A stretch of DNA of 64,000 nucleotides, taken from NCBI GenBank assembly GCA_035771175.1, contig CM069597.1, positions 15,225,001-15,289,000 of the forward strand, in the 5' to 3' direction. Shown here one piece after another: positions 1 to 12,172 of the stretch. The stretch is from Paratinospora sagittata. Taxonomy: Eukaryota > Streptophyta > Magnoliopsida > Ranunculales > Menispermaceae. Numbering within the stretch: the first letter of the stretch is position 1; the number at the start of each line of letters is the position of its first letter. The notes beneath the pieces were generated by a model, which did not search any database, had not been told where the DNA came from, and saw only the letters and a list, made by a program, of their open reading frames with translations. A program made the translations under genes and the position numbers.

Positions 1-1
1 A

Positions 2-1827
2 AATGAATTCCCTAACAAGCATGAAGCAATTGAGGATCTTACTTTATATGAAGTAGACCGTGAAAATCAAAATGCGCCAATGAAGGCGAATGAAGATTTA
101 ATATCAGATGAAGCTCCAATTGAGCTACATCCAAGTGGGGGTGTCATACCACCCACTGTCATTCCGGAGGAACAATTGTGAAGAAGTATACCTAAAAGTA
201 TCCCTCATCGACGATTTGAGATTGAGGGAGAAGCTCTTATGATAGCTCCACATGATGAAAGTGAACCAAAATCGGTTCACGCAGCTCTTTCGTCAGATGT
301 TAGGAATCAATGGATAAAAACAATGACTGAAGAAATGAAGTCAATGAAACTAAACCATATCTGGGACTTGGTTGATCTTCCATCTGGGCATAAAGAAATT
401 GGGAACAAATGGGTTATCAAAATTAAACGCAAAGCAGATGGATCCATAGAGAGATATAAGGCACGTTTGGTTGCTAAGGGTTACAGCCAGCAAGAAGGGA
501 TAGATTATGAAGAAACTTTCTCACCAGTAGTGAGATTTGCCTCTATCTATTTACTTTTGGCTCTCGTTGCATTTTTGGATTTAGAACTACATCAAATGAA
601 TGTAAAGATTGCATTTTTGAACGGAGAATTGGATGAAGAAATATACATGCAACAACCTATAGGGTTTGTTGAAAAAGATCAAGAGCGCAAAGTTTGTAAG
701 CTCAAACGATCTTTACGCGGTCTTAAACAATCATCCAGACAGTGGTATCTAAAATTTCATCAAGCAGAAACATCCTATGGATTTACAATGACTGATGAAG
801 ATCATTGTGTTTACATCAAACGTTCAGATGCTCAATTTTTCTTCTTATCCTTAATGTAGATGATATTCTCTTTGCTGGAAATGACATGAGTCTCATTGTC
901 ATAATTAAAGATTGGTTGTCTTCCACTTTTGATATGAAAGACATGGGCGAAGCTAACTTCATAGTAGGTGTGAAGATACATAGAAATCGTTCGAAAAGGA
1001 TTTTAGCACTGTCACAAGAACAGTACATAAAAATCATACTTGAACGATTTAACATGAAAGATTGCAAGCCCATTGATACACCAATCATAAAAAGTACACA
1101 CCTTAGTCAAGAAATGTGTCCTCAGACTTCAACTGAAAAAGAAAAGATGTCCAAAATTCCATATGCGAGTGCAATTGGAAGTCTCATGTATGCAATGATG
1201 TGCACACACCAAGACATATGTTCTGTCGTTGGATTAGTCAGTCGTTATCAATCGAATCCCGGTGAAGAACATTGGAAAGCGGTGAAGCGAATACTACGAT
1301 ACTTAAAAGGAACCATGGATCTATGCCTATGTTATCAAGGTAATGAGATGCGTTTAACGGGATACTCCGATGCTGATTTGGGTGGTGATCCAGATGAACG
1401 CAAATCAACTTCAGGATATGCTTTCCTGCTAAACAATGGTGTTATCTCATGTAGTAGTAAGAAGCAAACATGTATTGCTCTTTCTACTATGGAATCAAAA
1501 TTTGTTGCTTGTTCAGCAATAGTCCAAGAGGCAGTTTGGGTACGATGGTTTCTAGAAGATCTTCAAATAGTCAAAAATGCAAAGAAACCTGTCGTTATTC
1601 ACAGTGATAGCCAAGCTGCAATACCATATACTAAAGATCCAAAATATCACGACAAAACCAAGCATATTGGCATCAAGTATAATTGTGTTCGAGACATAAT
1701 AGCACATGGTGAAGTATGTATACAATATATCTCTACGCATAGAATGGTGGTTGATCCATTGACTAAGCCAATTGCTAGAGATGTATTTCTTCAACATGTT
1801 AAATCTTTGGGTTTACGTAGGTTGTAA
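2..1827 (+). pseudogene. Ty1/copia retrotransposon pol fragment (RT and RNase H), broken
   Basis: C-terminal part of a copia polyprotein, which would copy element RNA into DNA inside virus-like particles. The frame is open from base 2 to an in-frame TGA at 179-181, resumes through the RT (motifs such as KWVIKIKRKADGS, RYKARLVAKGYSQ, SPVVRFASI, LKQSSRQWY) and stops at 859. It continues in another frame from about 835, so one base has been lost or gained in a T run. The catalytic box reads NVDD at 853-864 where copia RTs usually have YVDD. RNase H follows (GYSDADLGGDPDERKSTSGY, SDSQAAI) and ends with DPLTKPI near residue 320 of the second frame. Gag, protease and integrase lie outside the window. 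At least one stop and one frameshift make it non-functional. Assignment to copia is very secure; lineage is not assigned. Confidence 0.93.
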
Positions 1828-2954
1828 ATTTCATTTTGTAACAGACTTCTACTTCTAGATCATTTAATAAATTCTACCCACTATTTGTATATCTTTGTTT
1901 GTATTTGATCTATTATTGGCACAACATGTTAGTATGTTCACAGGCATGATTGGCTTACTCACACGAACAATCACCTCTGGCGCTTCATGTAGAGCGAGCA
2001 GAGATGAGACATTTGACTAATGTTGCTTTGAATAGCAATAGGTCATTTTATGATGATAGACAACCTTGATTGGAATTAACATGAGGTCTATTTTTTTTTA
2101 AGACTGATAATGGATTAACATACTATCCATTAAGCCTGTCGTTTTGAATCGGATAGGAGATCTTTAATTGGTGCATTAAACTGGATATGCGAGCTCTTAG
2201 GAACTCGAGTTAGGTGCATAAATGCAACTAGACTAGAAATCTGTACAATGTTTTTTGAGTAGAACATACGCTCTTATGAGTAGAATAACTCCACTGTAGC
2301 ATGTAATTTTGTATTACATATGTAAGTCGACCACTCTGAGAGTGAGAGAAAAATCTCTGCTTCCTCACTGTGTGAGTTCGCAAAAGTCCATATCTATATG
2401 TGCCTACGAAAATGCCCTTTGTTACTTTTGAATACACCATGAAGTGAAGTTTTAATGTTCGCTACTTTGGTAAGTACTATAAGGTCATGAGTAATTCGAC
2501 CTTAACGGGACATTACTAGGTAAACGATTAATACTTAACCTAGTGGTGTGAGGGCGAAAAGAATATCATTTGGTATCACATCTCAATAGTATACTTTTTA
2601 TCGTGCAATACAAATGTTGCAACATAGAGTTAGCAATGTCAGTAAGACTACACTGTTAGATGAGATATCAAGGAATTACTCTAAAGGGATGGGGAATACT
2701 TTGATAAGGTGTGACAAATGAATCTGGGGCATTATGAGACACCATATTACTATGAGAAAGTTGATGCTCTATGCTGGCTCCTGATGAGTTTCTAGTGTAA
2801 GAGCTCCTACTTACAAGTGTGCTCACGGTCGCACGACCCATTTACAATTGCACTGATCGTCAATCACACCATGTGCGGGTGGGAGGTTATGAATTAAAAT
2901 TTAAAGGGCGCCCATGTAGTGTTCGACCTTTTCTCAAACAACACGTTATGTGCC
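1828..2954 (+). other. Long 3' untranslated region of the copia element
   Basis: About 1.1 kb between the pol stop and the polypurine tract with no credible coding sequence: only short ORFs with no family signature. Some plant copia lineages carry a long untranslated stretch before the 3' LTR, which fits this position. No additional gene was recognised in it. Confidence 0.6.
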
Positions 2955-2963
2955 AGTGGGAGA
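2955..2963 (+). other. Polypurine tract of the copia element
   Basis: The purine run AGTGGGAGA lies directly before a TGTTGAAAATATTTG sequence. This is the usual plant copia arrangement of plus-strand primer followed by the 3' LTR. Known: the PPT primes plus-strand DNA synthesis. Confidence 0.75.
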
Positions 2964-3520
2964 TGTTGAAAATATTTGATTCATGTGGGCCGACAAAGTG
3001 GGTCCCACAAAGCATTAATAAGATAAACACGTTTCTTTTATCTTATCCCACTTTAGAGATCCCACTTCCTACAATAGTGGGAGTGGGATACATATTGCAC
3101 CACTTTTCCATAAGAGATGAGATAAGTGGTTATCTCATATAAGAGATAACTTCTTGAGAGATTAAGTTTTAATCTCAAGAATCCCAAAATGTTATGAGAA
3201 GTAATTGGAGAGTTTTTGGTGAAAACCAAAAGGGCCAAAGACTTTTTGATTGTGATCATTCGTATTCGGGTTGTGGATTTTGGGTTCGAGGTCGTACTAT
3301 CGTACTTCGGATCTCACCATGCAGATATCGAAACGTTGGGTAACGCTTCTGCATTCCTCTATCTATTGTTTATTCATAAATAGTATATTTACTTTTCTAC
3401 ACCATGTTTCTTGGTTACTGGTTCGAGAGAAGAGGAGATTGAAGAAGATGGAAAAGGCAAAGAGGCGGCCACGAGAATTCAACATTATATGCCTAGGGTT
3501 TCCGTGGTGATTTTGGAAGT
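2964..3520 (+). repeat. 3' LTR of the copia element (right end approximate)
   Basis: Begins TGTTGAAAATATTTG immediately after the PPT, a start shared by many plant copia LTRs. It contains the internal 'gggtcccacaaag' and a purine-rich stretch near 3430-3460. The right end cannot be fixed because the 5' LTR is outside the window and no target duplication can be paired. The end given is a guess from typical LTR length of about 0.5 kb. Confidence 0.6.
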
Positions 3521-4545
3521 ACTAGGAATTAAAATAGAAGATGCCAAAATTATAAAATTTGTGCCTTAGTGGCACATGTGCATAGAGCCTAATTAAGAGT
3601 GATAAAACATCTTAATTTTCTAAATTGCCTTTGCCCACAAAATGGAGAATGTGCTAACCGTGGAGTATGAGAGGAATTAATAAAAAAGAGTTGGATATCT
3701 TATCATGTCTAACATGTGGTGGCTTTATGTGCAGAGATTGAAAAACTATTGATTATTAGAAACTTGCTTTTCAGGAATAATAAGATATATGGTTTGTAAT
3801 TTTATGAGATTAAAATAGATAGTTTGAATTGACATTTAGGTAGAATAGTAATGAAATTTTGGGAACACTTAAATAACGTGGATTATCCTATAACTTTATT
3901 ATTATTATTATTATTACTACTTTTATTTGGCCACTTAAGCCTAATCATAGAAACCAAGTGATTTAAATTATTATCTTAAATTTGAGGTGATACGGAATTA
4001 AAATCTAAATAAAATATAGTAGCCCGTCATATGTAACACATGCCGTGTTCGAGCCTCGGTCTTACTGTAAAATTACAAAAATGCCCTTGGATTTATAATT
4101 TCAAAACTACCCTTGAAAAATTTTGGGGTAATCATCATCAACGGACTCTTGACCTCCATTCATCCAACATATCTCAAGGGTTTTGTCTCCCCACGCCCTA
4201 GTAGATGGCCAAGCACTAATTTCCAAAAAGTTCCAACTCCAACACTCATTGATCATAATTGTTGAGTTCTCTTACCGTAGTTTCATCTAAAAAGATAAAA
4301 TCTCTAAAGAGAAGCACAAAAGATAACTAAGACCTTAAAATTAAATCAAAATCCACATTGGTTACCTAAGGAACAAGTAGTTTCTCAAAATTCCAAAGAT
4401 CACCTTTAATCCTTCTATTTTTGCTCAAAACCATGTTTAAATCATCAAGGAACCTTTAAAAACTTCATTAAAGACCCAAGAAACCCATTTGAACTCAAAA
4501 TCTCAACATTAGCAATGTTGCAACTCTTCTCCAGGTGATGTCACG
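3521..4545. other. AT-rich non-genic stretch
   Basis: No open frame with family character on either strand. It contains an ATT trinucleotide run near 3898-3918. A phrase at 4060-4130 (alternating 'aaattacaaaaatgccc' and 'aaaattttgggg') recurs near 23310-23380, suggesting an old dispersed repeat that I cannot classify. Confidence 0.5.
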
Positions 4546-4983
4546 ACCGGCACAATACTCCAGATTGTAATACTCCAAAATTTTCATAAACTTATAAAAT
4601 ACATAACTAATAAATAAATAAGTAAAAATTAATATTTTCACCACCATTACTATCTAAATGTCACAAAACAAGAAAATTAGTATAGTATAAATTTATTTTG
4701 AGCCCATGCCCATGTCCATGATAAAGTCCGAAGGCTAAGCCCAACATTAATTCTAAGAAGAATAGTTGTTTTGATTCCATGATCAAGCCCAAGCCCAATA
4801 TCTAAAAGATTCCAAACCCAAGTCAAAGCCCAATACTATGTGTAAATAATTGGTGGAAAAGTGGTAAAAAAGTAAAATACATGTGTATGGCCATGATTTT
4901 TTGTGAATTTTAAATTGTGTGGTTGTGATGTGTTCTAAACTAGTATAAATAGGTAGGGGTGGAAATTTCGATTATTTGGCCAG
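4546..4983 (-). repeat. Degenerate LTR terminus-like fragment, minus strand
   Basis: Read on the minus strand, 4546-4570 gives 'gtgccggtcgtgacatcacc'. This closely matches the last 40 bases of the element C LTR (49435-49455) and is related to the element A LTR end. The flanking 'ttttggagtatt' also resembles the C LTR U5. I infer an old reverse-oriented LTR scrap; the far boundary is arbitrary. Confidence 0.4.
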
Positions 4984-5381
4984 TCACACCCCGATTTTTA
5001 GCACTAAATTTTCGAGCAAACATAGTAGTCATTTAGAATTTTACTAAGAAAGATAACCAAAAATCGAGGCCTTAATGGTACCCATCTACCTTAACCCAAA
5101 CCCATAATACAGATTAAAAGGATTTTCCAAGGAATTACGTTGTACAGTCCAAACTATATCACCGATTAAGATAAATAAATACCCTTTCAATATCCATGCC
5201 AAGGACAATGTATTTTCATCCAACAAATTCTCATATTGAGCGAAAAGGGTCTTTACTCTTGTCCATCCATTGAGGACCTAACATTTGAAAAAATTCATCA
5301 TGTCCAAGTGACAAGTTCAAGTCCAAGGCATACACATTTAAATAAACCATGATATCTTTATTGACCATAATAAAGTGCCAT
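4984..5381 (-). repeat. Possible degenerate LTR-like target of element A
   Basis: Opens with 'tcacaccccgatttttagc', which resembles the reverse complement of gypsy LTR 3' ends that read ...GGGGTGTGA. Element A splits this sequence at the GCCAT duplication, and it would resume at 22263. No coding content. The identity is weakly supported. Confidence 0.3.
5377..5381 (+). repeat. Left target-site duplication of element A (GCCAT)
   Basis: GCCAT lies directly before the TGTAACACCCC LTR start, and the same five bases lie directly after the ...CGTGACA LTR end at 22258-22262. A 5-bp duplication is standard for Ty3/gypsy integration. Confidence 0.9.
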
Positions 5382-7969
5382 TGTAACACCCCATATTCTT
5401 GGTCAAAATTTTATATTGACTTATACGTATTTTGAGGTGTATAATATATGTATACATACGTAGGAGGTCAACTGTATGTGCGTATATGAATACATGTGAA
5501 ATAAATGAATTGCCTTATAAATTAAATTAAGAAAATGGTGTAGGTTGAAATTGAATTATTAAATGAATTATATAAATGAGATGAGTTGAATTAAATGAAA
5601 TTTGATGGAGGAGTTGGTTATTAAGGGGAGCCTAGGAGCATGGGATCATAGTAAATCACGCTCATCCACTTCTCTTTTAAAAGCCAACGATTTTGTTTGA
5701 AAAAAAAAAAGAAAAAAACAGAAATGAAAGAATGAAGAAGGGAAGAGAGGAAAAAGGGGAGAAACACGAGATTCACGTCAAATCGGAACCTGCGGTAGTG
5801 ATTTTTACTTTATTTCTTCGTGAAATTGATATTTAAGGTAGGTGTAACGTTTCTCTCGAAGTAATTTTTGCTATAGGAATCGTTTTACAGTGTTTTCAAA
5901 ATTAGGATTTTGACCCAACTTGAATGAAAATTTGCTCGAAAGGTTGAAAAACACTCCCTAGATTGTAGAAGCCCCGAATATGTGGTTAGATTTCATTTAT
6001 TTGTTCATTTGGAATTTTTATGGTTGTTGGAAGTTAGAGTTGATATTGGAAACCTTTTGAATCATACTAAAACCCGATGAAACTCCAGTTTAAGGCTATA
6101 GAATGGTAGAATGGACTGTTGTGAGTCCATCCATACTAATTTCATGATTTTTGGAGATCGTTTGCAATTTTAGTAAAATTATATATGTTTCCAATGAACA
6201 GTGTCGTGAACAGTAATATAATTATTTTTAGTTAATAAAATGGAATTGGAATCCAGTGAAACTCTGGTTTGAGACCATAGAATCGTAGAGAACTGAATTA
6301 TGGACGTTTAGATACGAAGATTGTGATTTTTGGATATGATTTGATATTTTTAGTAACTAAATATATGATTTTGGTGAGTAAAATTTACTTTCGTGACCTC
6401 CGCGAACATGTTAAACCTCAGTGAAATACCTGTTGAAGGTGGTAGAATGATAGTATGATTGATTTTACACATGTCAATGTGTACAGAATAATTTTAGGAA
6501 TGTTCTATATTTTTAATAAAATTGATATATGTTTCCAGTAGAAAAATAAAATTGAGAACTAGTGGAAATATGATTTGCAAATCTATTTTCACTGTTTCTG
6601 CTTGTGGAAATATTTAGATTGATCGTAGAAACGGTATAGTAGCATCTTCAACTGCTTACGAGTCCTTAATTGAGTTGGAATCTAGATTCATGGAATGCGT
6701 GTAATATTTTTCTGGTTGATCTTTATTATTGGTGATTTGAAGTGAGTTGAGAAATTAAATATGTAAATGATAACTAAGTATTTATGCGTGAAATAGATAT
6801 GAATAAATGGAATTAAATTATTGAATGGTTATGACAGGTTGAGTTAGTTGGATTTCAATTGGAGCTGAACTCGAATGTGGCGGTGATTGTATTTTCAGTT
6901 GAAAAATCTTGTACTGTGAGTATATTTATTGATTTTGGTTCTTGTATGACATTTTATTTATATGAAATGTTTAAATGTAAGCATACTATGTATATAAATG
7001 CATTGTGTTTTATTAATCATTCATAAATGGTTTTGGAATTGGAGTATGAGAGACGTGCAAAGGCAGATCGCATATAATGTCATTTCAATAGGAATTAGAC
7101 CCGAATGAGTGTTATGCGTAACCTCATTGTCAGTAGGCCTGTCCTAATAAGGATTTTAGATCCTTGAAATTATTGTGAATTGAGTAATGTGAGGTCCGAG
7201 TGTAGGCTCTTTATCGGTGCATAATAAGGAGTTCGTACCTCCTCCACTACGAGAAGGAGAGAGATTATGGTTTTGTTGAAAATGATGCATTGTTTTCTTG
7301 AAAAATTCTGAGATTTATATTGTTAACGTGTATTTTATCTTTGTTGAATAATGCATGTGTGTTTAATTAATGTTTTGAATGACTTTAAATTTCACGTTTC
7401 CCTAAATGCATATGATTGTCATATCAAAAGATATATTCACGGAGCTTGTTGATTGCTTACTCCATTTCCTCCAATATTTCAGGTACATAATCAAAGGGAA
7501 AAGGAAAGACTAGAGAGTGACTGACACATGATCCACATTCGCCTTTGTTTATGTATGTATGTGTGGAGGAAATGGGTTATATTTTTTTATTTTGATATGT
7601 TTAAATATCACATTACTATGTATATAATATCATCTAGGTGGGTTGCGTGGAAATATGAATTATAATGGAATATCTTGGTTATACAATGCTTGTGATGATG
7701 GAATGGGATGATCATATATATTTATCATATGAGAATTTGATTTGTGGAATGAATGAATGGGATGATTATCTATATATATATTGGATTTGATTTATGGTAT
7801 ATCAGGTTGTGAGAGGTCTAGTTTAATGGGAGATGCTATCAAAAGTTGTTGGAGATTTGTGTAATTCTGTTGAAGCTGACAATGTATTATATACTGTATA
7901 CGGGGTATGTACAGTGTATAGTACATTGTGTCGGTCATGACGTCTACCTACCTCAAGGGCGTCGTGACA
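5382..7969 (+). repeat. 5' LTR of element A
   Basis: Starts TGTAACACCCCATATTC and ends GGCGTCGTGACA, five bases before the primer site. The same start occurs at 17912 and the same type of end at 22257. The first 100 bases hold ACGT-containing palindromes ('ttatacgtat', 'tacatacgtagg'), and 'cggtcatgacgtc' lies near the end. No coding content; the LTR would carry promoter and polyadenylation signals. An obvious TATA box could not be chosen among many AT-rich candidates. Confidence 0.9.
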
Positions 7970-7973
7970 ATAT

Positions 7974-7985
7974 TGGTATCAGAGC
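7974..7985 (+). other. Primer-binding site, initiator tRNA-Met (element A)
   Basis: TGGTATCAGAGC, the exact complement of the plant initiator tRNA-Met 3' end, lies four bases after the 5' LTR. It primes minus-strand cDNA. Identical sites occur in elements B (41357-41368, minus) and C (49476-49487). Confidence 0.93.
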
Positions 7986-8431
7986 GTTAGGTTTAAAATC
8001 CTTAAAAAGATAAAAGTTTTATGATATTTTGATTGTTTGTATGGGTATACATATGGGTAGTACTATTATGTTGAGCCTAATCCAATATTTTATATTGACT
8101 GAGAATCACCTGCGATGGTGAATTCTAAATTTGGGAAGGATCGGTCAAGGTTAACAATGGAAATTCCTGATCAAGAAAGGATCAGAAGGCTGAAAGAAAA
8201 AGAACTGGATGTAATCCAATGATAATAAATTACATAGCTTATATATGGCTAGTAACTACCCAACAACAACAAAATGCACAGCTTATGAGCTTGTGGCAAA
8301 GTTGGAATGTGAGAAAAACAAAGGCTTGAACCATTCATAGCTCCAGATGTGGGTGCTAATGGTGTAGGTACTTCTGCAAAAACATATATAGTTGTGACTG
8401 AAGTAAAAATAAAATAAATAAAAGGTCTCAA
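7986..8431 (+). pseudogene. Leader and start of decayed gag of element A
   Basis: The leader ('gtttaaaatccttaaaaagataaaag') matches the element C leader just after its primer site (49498-49525). Near 8165-8200 'gatcaagaaaggatcagaaggctgaaag' aligns with the element C gag start (DPEERLRRIE), but no frame is open. The sequence is cut at 8436 by the nested B element and resumes at 13967. Gag would form the particle shell; here it is a relic. Confidence 0.6.
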
Positions 8432-8436
8432 TGATA

Positions 8437-8808
8437 TGTAATACCCTGTATTTCACAAAAAAAAAAAAATTTACTATTTGGGCAAAGCCCGAATGTTCAG
8501 GCGCATGACAGAACGTTCAGGCGCATGCCTGAATGTTCAGGCGCATGATAGAACGTTCAGGCGCATGCCAGAACGTTCAGGAGCATGACAGAACGTTCAG
8601 GCGCACGCCAGAACGTTCAGGCGCACGCCACAACGTTCAGGCGCAAGGCATGCCAGAATGTTCAGGCGCAAGGCATGCCAGAACGTTCAGGTTCAGGCGC
8701 ACGCCAGAACGTTCAGGCGCACGCCAGAACATACATTGTAATTGTTCCAAATGCGCTCCCCGTCCGTGAGTGTACTGCCGGTTTAGGCGCGTTCGGCGGG
8801 GTGTGACA
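8437..8808 (+). repeat. 5' LTR of B1, internally deleted
   Basis: Shares its first 60 bases and its last 85 bases with the 3' LTR (12412-13961). About 1.2 kb between the U3 repeat array and 'attgtaattgttcc' is missing, including TATA box and transcription start. This copy therefore has no obvious promoter of its own. Confidence 0.88.
8485..8730 (+). repeat. U3 minisatellite, about eleven 20-bp units (B1 5' LTR)
   Basis: Unit close to GAACGTTCAGGCGCATGCCA, repeating mostly every 20 bases (for example 8571, 8591, 8611, 8631), with two units lengthened by 'aggcatg'. Most units contain the palindrome GAACGTTC, which also fits the heat-shock-element pattern nGAAnnTTCn and has an ACGT core. ORFs predicted here are frame shadows of the repeat. 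Confidence 0.9.
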
Positions 8809-11800
8809 TTCAATACCATGGTGCATGTTTTGTTTGATTCAGGTGCTACGCATTCTTTTATATCATCAGCATTGGTAAGACATTTAGGCCTGCATCCTGA
8901 ACCCACAAACATCACACTCCATGTCACATCACCGTTCGGATCTGGTGCTGACGTCAACTTGCGGTGTGCTTGATGTGAGCTTCGAATGTCAGAACATATA
9001 ATATATGCCGATCTTTTTGTAATGGATTTTGAAGACTTCGACATCATCCTCGGCATGGACTGGTTAACACCACTGGATGCAAAGATCGAATGTATGAAGA
9101 AGCAAGTTCAGTTAACCTTGCCTACAGGAGAGTTGGTTAAGCTTCAGGGAACGAGGCAATGGATACACAAATCAACCGTTGCCCTTCTCAAGGCACAACT
9201 TCGAGCTCTATCCCTTGGCAATGAAACCAACTCACCAGCACTATACCCTCTCGAAGTACATGATATTCCAGTCATATCTGAATTCCCAACGGTTTTTCTC
9301 AATGACCTTCCTGGTCTACCTCCAGTTAGGGAATTCGATTTTGAGATCAACCTCATATCAGGGACAGGGCCTATCTCCATTCCACCATACAGAATGTCAA
9401 ATGTCGAACTGGTCGAATTAGACAAACAACTTAAGGAATTAGAGAGTAATGGCTTCATCCGAAAGAGTTCATCACCCTGGGGCGCTCCAGTTCTGTTTGT
9501 TCGCAAAAAGGATGGTTCATTACGACTTTGCATCGATTATCGCAAGTTGAATAACGTCACCATCAAGAACAGATATCCGTTGCCCAAGATCGATGACTTG
9601 TTCGACCAACTTAGAGATGCCAAATACTTCTCTAAGATTGATTTACGGTCCAGTTATCACCAACTCCGGATCCGAGAGTCGGACATCACCAAGACGGCGT
9701 TCAGAACTCGGTACGGTCATTACGAGTTCTTAGTTATGTCGTTCGGTCTAACAAATGCACCTGCTGCATTCATGGATTTGATGAATCGCATATTCAGGTT
9801 ATACTTCGACCGATTTATGGTGGTTTTTGTGGACGACATCTTGATATATTCCTCAACCGAGGAAAACCATAAAATACATTTGAAGATAATCCTCCAGACC
9901 TTGAGAAGCCACCAACTGTATGCAAAGTTGAGTAAGTGCGAATTTTGGGCAAAGAGAGTTCAATTCCTAGGCCATGTGGTTTCAGGCAATGGCATTGAGG
10001 TAGATCCTTCTAAGGTTGAAGCAGTTTTAAACTGGAAGCAGCCTACCACTGTTACTCAGATTAGGAGTTTTCTTGGTTTGGCTGGCTATTACAGACGCTT
10101 CATCAAGGACTTCTCAAAGATTGTTGAACCTATAACCAAGCTCACTCGAAAAGACGTGCGATTTATCTGGAATCCCGCCTGTGAAGCATTATTTCAGGAA
10201 TTGAAGAAACGCCTCACGACAGCACCTGTACTTATCACTCTAAGAAATGCAATTGGCTTTTCATTATACACCGACGCCTCTCTCCAAGGCTTAGGTGCCG
10301 TGCTAATGCAAGAAGGCCAAGTGGTTGCATATGGATCCAGACAACTGAAGATTCATGAGGGTAATTACCCAACGCATGACTTGGAACTTGCAACTGTCGT
10401 ATTTGCATTGAAGTTGTAGCGTCATTACCTATACGGTGAACGGTTTGAGGTCTTCTAGGATCACAAGAGTCTTATATACATATACACTCAGAGAGACCTT
10501 AACCTCCGCCAAAGACGATGGTTGGGATTCTTGAAAGATTATGACTTTCAACTCCAGTACCATCCCGGAAAGGCTAATGTTGTGGCCGATGCCCTGAGTA
10601 GAAAATCTTATGTTGCTTGCACTCTTAACTACGAAATGGGGAAGTTGGCTACAGAGTTGGAGAACTTTAACCTACAGCTGAACGTCGAAGGACCAAGACC
10701 ACGACTCTCTCAATTATTAGTCAACTCTGAGCTCGTTCGAAAGAATTCAGCCGCTCAAGCCAATGACCCTATGTTAATGGAGAAACGAGACCTTCTACTC
10801 AGCGGCCAGGACCTTCCTCATTGGTCGGTCTCTGGTGACGGCACCGTTTGCTATAAAAAACGTCTCTGCCTACCGAACGATCCTGAGGTTCGTAAAGAAG
10901 TGCTTACTGAGATGCACTGTTCGAGGTACGCTATGCATCCTGGGGGTGACAAGATGTACAAGGATGTCAAGCGACAATTTTGGTTTTCTGGAATGAAGAA
11001 GGAAATTGCAGACTTCGTTGCTCGATGTCACGTTTGCCAGAAAGTGAAGGCAGAACAAAGACTTCCCTCTGGACTTCTCCAGCCGTTACCTATTGGAGAA
11101 TGGAAATGGGAGAACATCGCAATGGATTTTTTCACGGCCTTACCTCGAAACAATAAAGGGCAAGATGCTATCTGGGTTTTCATTGACAGACTTACAAAGT
11201 CTGCGCACTTCTTGCCAATAAAGTTCACGGATAACCCCGCCAAACTTGCAGAACTATATGAAAGAGAGATCGTCCGCCTTCATGGCATACCACTCACGAT
11301 CGTCTCTGATCGAGACCCTCGATTCACATCCAACTTTTGGAAAAGCTTCCAGAATATAATGGGTTCTAAGATCACTATGAGCACAGCCTTCCACCCTATG
11401 ACTGATGGGCAGTTAGAGCGGCTTATCCAAATCTTAGAAGACATGTTACGATGTTGCATTTTGGACTTTAATGACGGATGGGCAAAGTATTTTCATCTAG
11501 CTGAGTTTGCATACAACAACAACTACCAAACTAGTATCGGCATGGCACCATACGAGGCTCTCTATGGTCGGCCTTGCAGATCTCCGGTATGCTGGTTAGA
11601 TATGGTAGATCGACCACAGTTAGGCCCTGAACTAGTTCAAGAGACTTCTGAGAAGATCACACTAGTAAAAGAATGACTTTGCGTTGCACAAAGTCGACAG
11701 AAGAGCTATGCTGACAAGCGGAGACAATCACTAGAATTTGATAAGGGGGACTTTGTTTTTCTGAAAGTCCAGCCCACAAGAGGTGTCAAAACACTTTGGC

Positions 11801-12172
11801 ATCAAAGGCAAGCTCTCCCCGCGATACATCGGTCCATTTCAGATCATTGAACATATTGGCAAACTTGCTTATCGTCTGTCCCTTCCATCGTCTATGCCTA
11901 AGGTTCATGACGTTTTTCACGTATCTATGCTTCGCAAGTATCGTCCTGATCCTTCGCATACCATCCCTTTAGTCGAGGTTCGGGTTGAGGAAGGAAATAC
12001 GTATCAGGAGAAAGCAATCCAGATTTTAGATCGAAAAACTCAAGAACTACGGCGCCGTAGCATACCACTTGTGAAAGTGCTCTGGGATCACCACGGCGTA
12101 GAGGAAGCAACATGGGAACTAGAAGCAATAATTAAACAGAAATACCCTCAATTGTTTTCTAGTACCAACTGA
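8809..12172 (+). pseudogene. Ty3/gypsy pol of B1 (protease, RT, RNase H, integrase, chromodomain-like tail), broken
   Basis: Domain order: protease (DSGATHSFIS near 8838, GMDWLTP near 9053); RT 9350-9990 ([43 protein letters not shown]); RNase H ([20 protein letters not shown]); integrase with zinc region ([28 protein letters not shown]) and core ([32 protein letters not shown]); GPF-type module; and a C-terminal VKVLWDHHGVEEATWELE stretch typical of chromovirus tails. In-frame stops lie at 8971 (TGA), 10417 (TAG), about 10456 and about 11674 (TGA), with a frameshift near 11780. Several stops fit CGA-to-TGA or TGG-to-TAG changes. It would have supplied all replication enzymes and is now inactive. 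Confidence 0.93.

Noticed and set aside
4030..4070. B-box-like 'tgttcgagcct' suggesting a second SINE
   Set aside because: First base departs from consensus and no acceptable A-box lies at the right distance upstream.
8485..8730. Regular 20-bp repeat that could suggest a CRISPR-like array
   Set aside because: Units are contiguous with no unique spacers, sit at the same place in every family B LTR, and the genome is clearly plant. It is a U3 minisatellite.
8533..8806. Two overlapping ORFs rich in repeated ERSGA/QNVQA residues
   Set aside because: They are different frames of the same 20-bp repeat and have no start context or family match.
9144..9533. Antisense ORF opposite pol (and equivalents at 27173, 28810, 35780)
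   Set aside because: Recurs in every B copy simply because the sense pol sequence is conserved; composition and lack of start conservation do not support a gene.
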